A stretch of 64,000 bases of DNA from Curvularia sp. ZM96 (lineage: Eukaryota > Ascomycota > Dothideomycetes > Pleosporales > Pleosporaceae), in contig JAJGBQ010000006.1 in NCBI GenBank assembly GCA_022457065.1, forward strand, positions 2,356,001 to 2,420,000, written 5' to 3'. How positions within the stretch are numbered: position 1 is the stretch's first letter; each line of letters starts with the position of its first letter. The position numbers and the translations under genes were made by a program. Shown here one piece after another: positions 31,601-43,014 of this stretch. The notes beneath the pieces are model-generated. The model was not told the origin of the DNA, ran no database searches, and was given only the letters and a program-made list of their open reading frames with translations.

Positions 31601-34600
31601 GCTTAAGAAAGTCTTCCCTGATACAACCATGCTCTCTATTCTCGAGTCAAACTGCTGGAACTTGCAACTCCCAATTCCTCAGGTCCTTGATCTTCAGCGC
31701 CTTGTCAGCAAGGTCCGCGAAACACTCTTCACCAAGAACCACCCTGCTGTGCTGCAAACCTATCTGTCGATTGCAACTTGCTACATGATGGTTTCCAACA
31801 CTACCCAGATTGCGAAATATCTCTACATCTGCACCGTCATCAGCAAAGAGACATTGTCGCCCATTCATCCATTGACCATTGAATGTGCTTCTCAGTTCTT
31901 GAGTGTCACGGAGACGCAAACCTCATCGTCGAGAACCGAGATCATGACGCACCGCGAACAGATTCTGATGGTGCTCATCACAGCTTACGAGAAACAGTAT
32001 GGCAGCTCCTCTGAGCTCGTCATCAAGACTCGACAGCAGCTTTTGCACCTTTACGAATCTCTCAACGAGACAGAGAATGCGCTGAAGATATCTCGTTTGA
32101 TCGAGATCCATGAATCGGGCTCAAGCCATTCCAAAGATGATTACTGGGAGTCTGGGGGTGTTGTCATCAACCAAATGCCGCGCCCTAATCATACTGATAT
32201 ACACGGTTCCATCCTCGGCAGCGACGAGATCGAAGAGGAGAGTACCTCGATCATGACTATCTCGGCAATTGAAGCACAACTCAGCGTGATTCAGCAACAT
32301 CTTCACCGCAAAGAGTTTCAACAGGCGGAGAGGCTCTACGTTGAGCTATGGATGGAAGTTTCTTCCAAATGTCGCACCGTCATGACTACTGAGTGGCACG
32401 AAAAGAACATTGAGATTGCCACTTCCTACTCCCAATTCTTGAAGAACCAAAAACGGATCAGCGAGTCCACGGCAGTGCTTTCGTCCATCTGGCAGCAATA
32501 CGAATCTCACCAGCTGTCCTATTCTGAGAGCATTGTTTCGCGCCTCACTCGTGTAGCCAAAGAGATGAGGAGCATGAATGCGCACGCTCAAGCACTCTCG
32601 ATCTTCAAGTTTGCAAGCTCCTATTACCATAGCGTCAATCGGCAAGAGACCCAAGAGTATCGTGAGATTACCCACGAACTCTCTCAAACCTCCAGCGAAC
32701 TTGTTCAGCACAGTCTGGCCAGCTCCAGCTCTGTCACGTCAACCACGACGACGATTTCTCAATCGGTATTCCAGGACGTTTTCTTCACAACAATCTCGAG
32801 CTCCACGACTCTCGAGTCTAGCACTGTCGAACTCTCGAAGAAGCTTACGGCTGAGTACATGGCGAAGAGTGATTATACTGCAGCCATTAACGTCATTCAC
32901 GCCACCTTGAAGCGTAGCTGGTCTTCTTTCCTTGCAAGCTCCATCCACGATGTTGCTATGGCGACGTCTTTCGTTCAAGAATCAGTCCAGCTCGTTGAGC
33001 GCCTCGCAGAGTGCTACCTGCACATGCGGCAGCTGGACAAGGTCGATGACGTGTACAACCGATTTTTCCGTGCTGTCCTTGTCACTGAAAAGGTCGACCA
33101 GGCCATTTTTGAGAAGGCGAAGAATCTGCTGATCAACTTCTACGACAAGCACGGTTATGTAGGTAAAGCTATCAGCGTCTTCCAAGAGATTCTGGTCGTA
33201 TACCGTGCACGATTAGGCCACACGCACGAGTCCACCATACAGACTCTGTACATTCTGGCACAGAGATGTCGCGCCCACCCAAGGAACCACGGCTACTGGC
33301 TTGATTACTACCTACAGATTCTTGTGGCACTAAACAAGGAGTCCGATGTTTGTCACAAGAGAGCGTTGGATGCCCTACAGGTTGTCACCGTGACGTACTG
33401 GGAAGACCGTCGTTATGCAGAAGCCGTGACGTTCTACAAGGTGCTCTGGAACACCTTTGTTCGACAGAACAAGGAACACAAGATCTTCGTCGACACCAAG
33501 TTTGTCGAGACGCTGTACGAACGCTACTACCAGTGTCTTGAGGAGACTAAGGCCAATTGGTCCGAAATGTACAAGGTCACCAAAGAGTACCGTGAGACTT
33601 CCATTGCTATCTTTGGCGCTGAATCTACCATCGCCGTTAACGCGACCCTCTCGCTTGCTCAAGTCGCGCAGAGCAGCGAGCAGCACATGTCCGAGGCAAT
33701 CTCTCTCTACGAGGCGGTATCGCAGTCAGGCACGCAAGTGACTACCACTACCACGGTCACGGAAATCAACAATACGCTGTCATCGCTCTACCTGAAGCAG
33801 ATGCACTCATCCTCCTCTAGCAGCATGAAGTCAGAGACCATCTCGCGCGCTTTGTCAATCAGAGAATCGCACTTCCACGAAGCTACTCAGCAGTATGGCT
33901 ACAGCCATGAATCTTCGCTTACCAGTCTGAGGGAGCTCGCCACCCTGTACTCGCGCCAGCAAAAGACGGACGTTGCAATGAAGCAGATTTCTAAGACTGT
34001 TTCTGAGATTGTCTCAAAGGAAACTTCGTCACAGAAGCAGATTGAGTCGGCTGCCTCGATTGCCTCCACCCTGCTAGTTATTGGACAGGCCAGCACTGCC
34101 CATAGCATGGTTCAGGAACTGCACCGCCAGATCTGCGCCAAGGACTCCAGATATGCCTCCAAGTGGTCGTTTGACCTGACCAAGACTAGCCGCACGTCTC
34201 TCGCGTTCCTTGCTTCCCTGCAATACCATCTTAGGAAGGACCTCAGCATCACGTTTTCAGAAATCTATGCCGACCTCACCATGGAGTACCTTTACTGGGT
34301 GCAGTTCCACCAGACTCTCCAGAACAATGACAGTCTCACCAACATTCTTCTTGCTGCCGCCCCTCTTCGATACTACTTGCGCCGCAACGACAACAAGGAT
34401 ATGATTTCGGTTGTCGAAGATCAAGCTGTTGACCTCTTTGTCAAGCGTGACGCGCAAGACTTGAAAGACTTTAGCAAAGAGTCTCCTCGTATCTTCATCA
34501 TCGGTATTCTCGATTACCTTGGCAGCGGCCGCAACAAGGACTTTATCCGTTCCGTCATCCTGTCTAGTAACCGAAGCGTGAGCCAACTTACCAAGGAGAA

Positions 34601-35741
34601 GAAGTTCCGCGAGGCGTACGACATTGCCAACTTGGGCTTCCTCTTCGCCAACAAGCACGATGGTTACAACGGCCCTCGTGCTATCGGTATGGGCTTCAAG
34701 CTTGCCTCGCTCCTTGTTGGTCGTGACAGCGACGAGAAATGTCCGGATGCCGCTTTGCGCAAGAAGATGCTCGCCCTTTCCAACCGCATTGTCAAGAGGA
34801 TCTTGGAAATCTGCAAGAACCTCAAGATCAACTTTGCTCACATCCAGCTGTACGAACTGAGCCAGCTGTCTGCTCTGCTCGGCGAACAGGAGGACTACGA
34901 GACGCTGGAATGGCTGCTTACCACGCTCTGGCAGACACGCGACGCCCAACGCTCCTGGCCTGCCGAAGTCTTGCTCAACCTTGGTCGCCGCCTCATCTGC
35001 GCCCGCTACCTGGGCGGCCATCCTGTCAAGGCAATCCGTCTCGCGGAGGACATTGCGTACAACATGCGTCGAGCCCATGGCCCTCGCGCGCCTGTCACGA
35101 TCGAGACGTACGAGCTCCTTGCCCAACTCTACACCTCGACCGGCCAACAATACCAGGCGCAAGCCGCCAAGGGCGAGAAGACGGCCGGCATGGCACAAGA
35201 CTGCTTCAAGAAGGCCATCCTCGTGCACGAAGACATTCTCCGCATCCTCGTCAACACCTCATCCAACGGAAGCGGTGCCGTCGACGACGACGACGACGAC
35301 GATGAGATGGACACGACAGCCCAGCTCCTCGCCCGCGAAGGTGTCAACGTCAAATCCGCACCCAACACACCCAGCCCCGACGCCATTGACTCTAGCACCA
35401 TCGACCTCGCCTCTACAGCCCTCAAGCACCTCCACCTGCTCAAACTCGCCTACCAGCGCTTCGGCGGCTGGCCCAAGTCCTACACCGAGTATGAGCGCCT
35501 CAACGCAATGCTCTTCCGCGTCTTCGGCTCCGACCCCAAGTGGAAGGGCGCCGAGGGTACCGAGAAGTGGGATGCCAAGGCCTTTGGATCTGGAAAGGCT
35601 GAGTCGCAGGAGGGTGGCTTCAAGGGTGTGCAGGACTGGACGTTTGGCAGTGATGAGCTTGTCACGCAGCATCAGCATCAACAGCAGCAGATGCAGGTTC
35701 ACTCGCCGCGCAGCAATGGACTTGCGATTCACGTGTCGTAG
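28654..35741 (+). CDS. NACHT-type STAND NTPase with long helical C-terminal repeat region
   Basis: Exons are 28654-28669, 28722-29906, 29961-30199 and 30255-35741, giving 2308 residues. The 16-base first exon plus exon 2 gives MLHLFKKHKKKRSSLS. Residues 1-195 are Ser/Pro-rich and disordered. About 200-480 form a helical N-terminal domain of the kind found before NACHT modules in fungal STAND proteins. The P-loop is GQSGAGKTT (506-514) and Walker B is IVVDGLDEIAE (~613-624). From ~1000 to ~2180 the sequence is helical and TPR-like, with recurring tyrosine/leucine pairs. An Asp run encoded by GAC repeats and a His/Gln-rich end follow. Such proteins act as nucleotide-driven switches, some in fungal self/non-self recognition. 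This one's role is not known. Confidence 0.82.
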
Positions 35742-36289
35742 AGGAGCTGAGGCGATGATTTGTGTACGTTTGGAATGAGGAATGAGATGATGGGGTTGTT
35801 TCAATCAGAGTCGTGTCTAGCGTTCTCGTTTCGCTCGCTCTTTTCCTTACATGTTCACAAGTCTGCTCAAGCACGTAGTTGGATGCCTTGATGGGGCGGC
35901 ACTACACTCTTTTCTTTTCCTCTCGTCTGTCGCTGTCGTTTGTAGGATATCTAGTTGTACAATTGTAGTTGCTAATGCCACTGATCTTTTTATGATTACT
36001 ACTACTGCTGCTATATCGCCATAAAGACGTATATTGTTGTCTACATAAGCACCTAGTATTATGTTCCTCACTACTAACATATTCCATTAAAGTTTTGCTC
36101 AAGGCTAGTAACGCTCTATGGTCGCCAAGCCAAGATCCCTTCTCGTCATTCATAAGACGTTCAAGCATCAGTCATGATATATATACCACACCTTCCTTTC
36201 CCCTATTCGTTTAAGCGTTCATAAACTTCGTTTCTAGCAAGCTCTATAACCTTCCCCTCTTCTCCCCCCCTTTTCTCCATCTGTTCATC
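35742..36289. other. convergent intergenic, NACHT and OSH3 genes
   Basis: No gene seen. AT-rich with short CTACTACTGCTG words near 36000. Confidence 0.5.
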
Positions 36290-39200
36290 TCAAGTCTCAA
36301 AAACAGGAGTCAAATCGCCCCACTCACCCCGTTCTCTGCACTCCCAATATCCGTCTTTGCCGCCCTTGAGGCGCCAAACCTCTTCGTCGCCTAGGGCTGC
36401 TGCCTCGACAGACCCAACTTTGGTGAACCAGCGGGGCTTCCATTCCTGGCCGTGTTCTTCCATGACTTTTCTTCGGGCTCGCTGGCGCTCCTCAAGACGG
36501 GCCTTCAGAGCCTCGGCTTTGTCGACGTCGCCGTCTTCAAGGGCGCGCTGATCGGGTCGGAGGCGCGAGTCGGTGGGTGGAATATGGCCTTGTTCAATGG
36601 CCGTGACTTGGTTGAGTGCAGCGGCGAAGGAGGTGAGACCGTAGTGTTTTTCAGCCTTATCAACGAGACTACCTACTTTCCAGATGGTTTTGCCTGTTGG
36701 TTGGCCGTTGGATGTAAGCTGAAGCTCGGTTGTCCATTTGCCGGTCGCACCGCTGGGAAGAATGGAGCCAGTGTTATCAAATGTTTCGACTACGACGTCT
36801 TCTGAACGACCGGCAAACATGCCACCAGCCTTGAAAGTGCATACAGCTTTTGCGCCTGTGGTTTCCGAGAAAATGGTCATGGTACCAGAAGGCTCAAGGT
36901 ACTTTTCGCCCGCAATGACGTTACGCAGGTACGAGGTTGCAAGGGTCCAGGAATAGTGCTCACCGGAAGCATGCAGGAAGATGCGAACCCGGCCATCGGT
37001 ATTGATCTCGGCGCTTTTACCCCAGAACTTCTGCATGGGCGTGGGGGATTGGATAAAGGTCCATTCCTGCGCTTCGGCTTGGCAGGCCATGCGCACTGGA
37101 CGGTGGACAACCTTTTCGGCAAAGAAACGGAAACCCTTGTCTTCACGGACAAGTTCATAGGTCTCACCAAGCATAGGATTGAACGGTTTGCGGATGGCGC
37201 GGTCCTTGACACGAGCATTGCTAAAGGCTGAAATGGCAAACGCGGCCATGTAGACGAGGCGCTCGCCCGTTTCTGACGGAGCTGTGACGGCGGCATCTAG
37301 CAGTTCACTGTACTCAAGCTGCTCGGCTAGTCGTTGCAACGCCGAAGTGGGCTCATTGGCAGATACGGGCATGGCAATGGTCGACAGGTCCTTTCCCACG
37401 TTTTTCCTGAAGAATGCAATCAGACTTGGAGGCTGTACCTTGGGGGCAGGAACCGTAGCCCGACGCTGAACGGGGCTAAGGGGCAGAGGTTTGAGAGACG
37501 TGGGCTTTGTAGGGAAAAGCGCTGGTGTCATTTCTAGTGACATTCGTGGCCGATCTCGCATACCCTCGCTTCCATTTTCCGAGGATGATTCTGACTCTCC
37601 ATCCGAGTCCTCGTTTGGAGATGGTTCCTGTTCGCGCTCGTTGTCACCGCTATCGCGCCGAATAGTAAGAAGCTGAGACTTGCCCCCGTCACCATCGTTC
37701 GCATCGAAAAACTCGTCAATGGACTCTGCAGTAGATTCGAAGCTTTGGCGTGATGCTACAGCAGAAAGCGGGGGCTGGGCTAGGGCTCGGCGTTGCTTGC
37801 TTTCGCTAATGAGATTGGAAAAGTCCTTTACCACGGAATCCAAGTCTCTCAGCAGAGCCATACAGTGTTCATGTAGCTCACCTTGCGGAGCACTTGTACT
37901 GCTTGCACGGCCATTTTGTTTAGGTACGGCAAGTGTGCCGTTGGCCGAGATATTTGCGGGCAACGGAGGCACAGGCGGGATAGCTCCGGGTGATGCAGCG
38001 TTGCCTGGGCTGGAGGCACCTTTTTTGAACATGCCTGAACCGCTCTGAGCAGAAGAGCTTGGCTTGCGCTTCCAGAAAGCAGTCTTTTCAGGGGCTTTTT
38101 GCTCTGGGAAATAGTCGCCAGACTCTGTTTCGGACGGTGCGGGCGATGCTGCATCGTTCGTTTTTGTAGGAGTCAATGCATTTGTGGCGGCCGGCTTGAG
38201 GTCGGTTTGCTGGGTCAATCTCCGCACCGCGTCTCTTGTGCCGGAAACTCTTCCCACCAAAGCCTCGACTCTAGCCCATTCGTTCTCCTCGGCGGCACTC
38301 GGGGCCTGAGGAAAGCTCTGGAACGTGCCTTCTTGTATCTGCAGTGTCGGTGATGACACGGCTCCCCTGTCTGCAGCTGTTCTCGATGCACGGTCAAGGG
38401 CGGTTTTCCACATTTGAAAGTCCTTGTCATTGAGGGCGCGCAACTGCCAGATCTCAGCCCCTGAATCTACCGAGATTTCCCTGGTTTCCTCATTTGCGCC
38501 AACGGCAGCCAAGGAGAGCGGTATGGCACCGCGTAGGGCGGAAGAGTGGTCGTTGCGGTAGTACGACAATGTCGAGGAGGTGAGGTCCAAGGAGAAGAAG
38601 CGCTTCGCATAGCCCTGGTTCCTCTTCCTTCTTTTCTTTTGTAGCACTCCGGTAAGGAAGGAGGAGCCAGAAAGACTACCTTGCTTTTGCGTATATTGTG
38701 ATCGGGGACGCTCTCCGGCCGGCTGAGGCAAGGACTCGGACGATTCGGCAGCATTTATAGAAGGGCTTGATCTGGTAAGGCTAGTTGTGCTTGCGCCGGC
38801 CATTGCCTGGGCATAATGCATGTGGTGACCGGATTTTGGGGCGGCATTGGTGGGATATGTCATGAGGACAAAAGTGGCCGTCTTGGACACCGTCTTGGAA
38901 AAGGTGTTGTCAAAGACCAGGCCATACATGCCGCCCTCGCCGGGAGGTACGTCGTAGGTGCCCATGGAGACCAAGTCGGCCTCGCATTTTCCATGCCAGT
39001 GGACCTGTTTCAGGCCGAGTGCAGCCAACTTTTCAAGGACAACTGTTCGATCGTTTCGTGAGGTCGAAGCTCCGCGTCCGCGTGTTACCGGCGGCTCGAG
39101 GCTCGGGGTGCCTGGACCTGGCTCGAAGGTAGCGGAGGGAGGGAGAGGGACTCCACCGGTCGCGTTTCCGGGGTGCTTGAAGATGCCGAAGTTGAGGGAT

Positions 39201-39354
39201 TTCTTGTGCGGCTGGACGCTCCATGATATTGTGTGTCCTGAAGAAACATTGACCCATCTTACAAGGTACGACTGGCATCAATCAGTAGCTGTGACTTTGG
39301 GTTGGACGAGTGACGTACCTTGCTATGGACTTCGATATTCTCCATTCCCGCCAT
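36290..39354 (-). CDS. OSH3: Osh3-type oxysterol-binding protein (GOLD-PH-FFAT-ORD)
   Basis: Exons are 39354-39319 and 39271-36290, giving 1005 residues. The spliced start, MAGMENIEVHSKSYLVRWVN then SWSVQPHKKSLNFGIFKHPG, is the GOLD-like domain I associate with Osh3. A PH domain lies near residues 205-305 (TGVLQKKRRKRNQGYAKRFF). An FFAT-like motif, DEFFDANDGD, near 535 would bind VAP proteins in the ER membrane. The lipid-binding ORD domain spans about 640-1000 and includes KPFNPMLGETYELV. The family fingerprint EQVSHHPP reads EKVVHRPV here. Osh3 proteins transfer or sense PI4P at ER-plasma membrane contacts; that role is inferred from family and architecture. Confidence 0.92.
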
Positions 39355-40609
39355 AACTGGCGATTGCTAGCAGTAGCTCCCTGAGTGTAGCGGGTGTGTT
39401 GTCGTGAAATCCAGGGAAGCAAGTAATAGGTGGGGCTGGGGTGTGAGATGGCTGGGTCGCTGGAAGGACAAACGCTCGGCAGTCAAGCGAATGCAGGATA
39501 TATGCGAGCGATCGAGTGTCAGTAAGCGGGCATTTCGGACGGCGGCACACGCAGGGCTCGGACAATCAAGTCTGTAGGCTCGCAAGCTCTCGGTGGTTTT
39601 GTCAGCTTGGTGGTCGGCGGACGGAGAGGTGATGGAGGTAGAGTCGGAATGCGGAATTGTAGCAAAGCCGAGTCGAGCGGCGATGGCTGAGCTGTGCGTT
39701 TGCTGGAAAAGGGATGCGCGCAAACTCAAGGGGGATGACCCTGCAGCGCAAGAACCAAGGGGATCAGCAAGCGCAAACGCGTGAGAATCGTATTTGAATG
39801 TCTGCGAGCATGACAGGCTTTCGGTACCAGGCACTACTCTACATGGCTACAACAGCGCGGGCCGGGGTCTGCATTGGCCCAGCCGCCTCTCAGCCTTACG
39901 CCACTTGTCAGCCACCCCAATTACGCATCCTGCCCATCCATCGGCTTGGACATAGCCATGCTCGGCCGGCGCAACAATTACTCGGCCTGGCTTCTGTCCT
40001 TCCGCCTCGCCCGACCGACTGTCCAGCTGGCGCAGTTGTAAATCAAGATTGCTGAGCTCATGTCTCGCTCCTCGCGCCCTGGCTGACATGTCTCACCATG
40101 ACTGCATCCTATAGTGCGGCCCACGTGACGCCCTGCTCCATCGCCATTCTTCATACACGCCAGAATTGGCATATGTCATTCCAGGTCGAGCCTCCATCAA
40201 AACAGTCGCGTCGCGTCGTTGGGTTGTGTACGGACGCCATTCCCTTTACGACACGGAGCATGGCCATACCCGTCTCTCAGCCAATCCCGGACAAGCTTCG
40301 TCTACCACACTCTCCCTCGAGCCTCTTATTAGTGCACCACAGTCCTGTCCCCAGAATTCTTCCGTTGGCAGGTGCTACAGACATACACTTTATATCCAAA
40401 TTGTGGGGTCGTTGCATACAACTATCAATTTCCATCTATTCTACCCTGTTAGCGTCGTCCTACATCATTTCGTTCCATTGTCCCGGATCACTTGTCGGGC
40501 TTACTGTCAACCTAGTCCGTAACATACTTATTAACATGCCGTCGTCTTGCAATGTCTGTACAAACCTACTCTGCCCGTCCTGCCTTGCTGATTGTGGGTA
40601 ATCGCCAAT
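39355..40609. other. divergent promoter region, OSH3 and esterase genes
   Basis: No gene seen. About 1.25 kb between diverging genes; small open frames do not resemble proteins I know. Confidence 0.45.
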
Positions 40610-41633
40610 ATGGTCAAGTCAACTGCTCTCGCCCTGTCTTTGGCAGCCACCAGTTTCGCTGCACCCCAAGCACAAGGTTCCTCATGGTCCGGATGGAAGA
40701 ATGTACGGCACCTCTTCGTCTTTGGTGATTCGTATACCCAGACTGGCTTCAATGTAAACGGCACTCAGCCAAGCCCTTCCAACCCACTCGGCAACCCGCC
40801 CTATCCTGGCTGGACATCTTCAAACGGGCCCAACTGGGTTGGCTTCCTAACCACCACCTACAATGCCAGCACTCTCCTCACGTACAACATGGCCTACGGT
40901 GGCGCTACCGTCGACTCTGACCTCGTCAAGCCATATACCCCAACCGTCATCAGCATGAAGAACCAGGTCCAGACCCAGTTCTTGCCTACCTATGGATCCC
41001 ACCCCGACTTCGCACCCTGGACATCCGACTCGTCACTGTTTGCCTTCTTCATCGGCATCAACGATGTGGGCACCAGCTGGTGGGTGAACAACTCCTCGGC
41101 TCTCTGGGACACCATCTTCTCCGTATACGAGAAGCAAGTGGCCGACATTTACGCCACGGGAGCCCGCAACTTTCTGTTTCTCAATGTCCCACCCGTCAAT
41201 CTGGCGCCCCTGACGGTGGAACAAAACGATGGTGGATATGCGGTGGAGAATGAGGGCAAGGCCATTGTGGATTGGAACAAGAGAATTAGTAACATGGTAG
41301 CTGCGTTCCAGAAGAAGCACACAGGTACTACCATGTTTGTGCATGATACCTGGAGCCTGTACAACAGCGTCATCAAGAACCCTGTGAGCTACGAGCAGAC
41401 TGCGGGACTGAAAAACGTCACTGGCTACTGCAAGGCATACGCGAGGTGAGTATGCTCTATACACGATGAAGATTGCTGGCTAATGACTGCATAGTGGAAC
41501 ATCCACGTGGTATACCAAAGACCCTAGCTGCAAGTACCCTGTCAACGAGTACCTTTGGCTCAACGAATTGCATCCAACCTTCCCAATCAACAACGCCACC
41601 GCAGCCTCCATTGTCAAAATGTTGTCGCAATGA
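40610..41633 (+). CDS. secreted GDSL/SGNH esterase
   Basis: Exons are 40610-41445 and 41495-41633 (intron 49 bases), giving 324 residues. A signal peptide is present (MVKSTALALSLAATSFA, probable cut before APQAQG). SGNH-hydrolase blocks are in order: FVFGDSYTQTG with the nucleophile Ser, NMAYGGATVD with Gly, FFIGINDVGTSW with Asn, and NELHPT in exon 2 with the catalytic His. Several N-glycosylation sites (NGT, NAS, NNSS, NVT) fit a secreted protein. It probably removes acetyl groups from plant polysaccharides or cleaves other small esters outside the cell; the substrate is not fixed by sequence. Splicing is needed to bring in the His block. Confidence 0.9.
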
Positions 41634-41929
41634 GCGTTACTGGGATTAAGCTTGACTCTTCTGAGCTTGTAGATGACGACAATCATTTCTCTTTTTTTTT
41701 TTACATCCGTTGTAAATATGTAGCTGCTCAAAAATACAACACCTTGCATGCTACATCCGTTCAGTGATCTGTGCTCCAGACTCGGTGGTGCGGATGGTCG
41801 AACACATCACGTGTGATCGATAATCTCAATGAGCAGAGAAACCTATATTGATTCCGCTGTAGTCGTGTCATGTCATGCCTAATGTACAGTATACTACAAC
41901 ATTTACACATAGTTTCAACAAGGGTCACG

Positions 41930-42688
41930 TTACACTCGCTCACTCACCCAGATGGCACCCCTACAGCCACCTCTAATGATCTCGGTGAGAAGCTCATACG
42001 GCTTTGCATTCTTGGCGTCGTTTTCAACAGCGTGATCCAAATGCTCCAACTCTTCGTCTCTTATCCGTCTCAGCTCTGCGACGAGTTTATCCAACTCAGG
42101 CCCCAGGCTCTCTCCCCTCTGCTCGCATTTCTTGGCCCAGTCCAATAGCACCCGCACCTGCTCGTTGTAATGCGTTCCAATCTCCGTCTCAACGGCCTCT
42201 GTACACGCCATGGCTGCTTCGCGCCCCATGACTGCAGTCGACCAGCCCAGAACGCTCGCTGCAGCCGTCCAAATGGGAGTCATGGCCGTCGGGCGAATGC
42301 GGTGCTTGGAGATGACTTCATTGAAGTATTTGTAATGACCTGCTTCTTGATCGTACATGTGCTTCATCAGCGGACGTAGGTGGGGGTGCGATCGCGTGAT
42401 GACGGGCGACTGGGCGGCATAGATGAGGATGGCAGCGAGTTCGCCGGTCTGGTTTACTCGCAGTGCCGACGAGAGAAATTCGCGCTGCTCGGGCGAGAGT
42501 GGCCGTACGGGTTTGCCATTGTCTGTTGTTTGCGACGAAGGCGGCGATGCGGTGGTGCTGGAAAACCTTAAGGCCTGGCAGGGTGTGCGGGTTGCAAGAC
42601 TGGGGGCAAGAAAATCGCAGGCAGGGGATTGAGGGCTGCGGCAAATTCCGCGCGACAATGTTCGCAGGGAAAAAATTACAGAAGACAT
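41930..42688 (-). CDS. COQ7: COQ7, 5-demethoxyubiquinone hydroxylase
   Basis: A 252-residue single-exon protein. It hydroxylates demethoxyubiquinone in the penultimate stage of coenzyme Q synthesis on the matrix side of the inner mitochondrial membrane. The first ~45 residues are rich in Arg/Ser and lack acids, as in a mitochondrial presequence. Two-fold di-iron ligand blocks are present: RVNQTGELAA (E83), DQEAGHYKYF (E115, H118), VETEIGTHYNEQ (E167) and RDEELEHLDHA (E212/E213, H216). The C-terminus GGCRGAIWVSERV matches the family. It is divergent to RTF1, with 326 bases between start codons. Confidence 0.96.
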   Translation of the reverse strand: MSSVIFSLRTLSRGICRSPQSPACDFLAPSLATRTPCQALRFSSTTASPPSSQTTDNGKPVRPLSPEQREFLSSALRVNQTGELAAILIYAAQSPVITRSHPHLRPLMKHMYDQEAGHYKYFNEVISKHRIRPTAMTPIWTAAASVLGWSTAVMGREAAMACTEAVETEIGTHYNEQVRVLLDWAKKCEQRGESLGPELDKLVAELRRIRDEELEHLDHAVENDAKNAKPYELLTEIIRGGCRGAIWVSERV

Positions 42689-43014
42689 CTAGCACACGTT
42701 AGGCTATTGTACAGCAAGAAGAATACAGGAAACATGCTATTGTCCTTGCGAAAAGCGTATACAAGAATAGGAAGAGTGGCTATGATGCGCTCACTGCACG
42801 CTAAAGTGGCCCACTTTCAAGACGCGGCGTGGTCCGAGCTCAGCGAGCGTTTCCCCGACCTTTGGACTTCCCACGTTCCTCTTCTTGCCTCTCCTCCCCC
42901 CTTAAGCGCGCCCAAATCTCCTCACGGCATCCTCAGCGACCCCCCGTTATCTTCGATACCGTCGCTCAAACAGCCCAGAAATCCACCGCGGAATTCTTAT
43001 CAACCACTTTCACA
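42689..43014. promoter_or_regulatory. shared divergent promoter, COQ7 and RTF1
   Basis: The 326 bases between two diverging start codons must contain both core promoters. CT-rich from 42870 toward RTF1. No individual site can be named. Confidence 0.5.

Noticed and set aside
34257..35228. 323-codon antisense frame within the NACHT gene
   Set aside because: The sense strand has strong codon bias and conserved helical sequence. The antisense frame has no recognised domain and no splice or promoter context.
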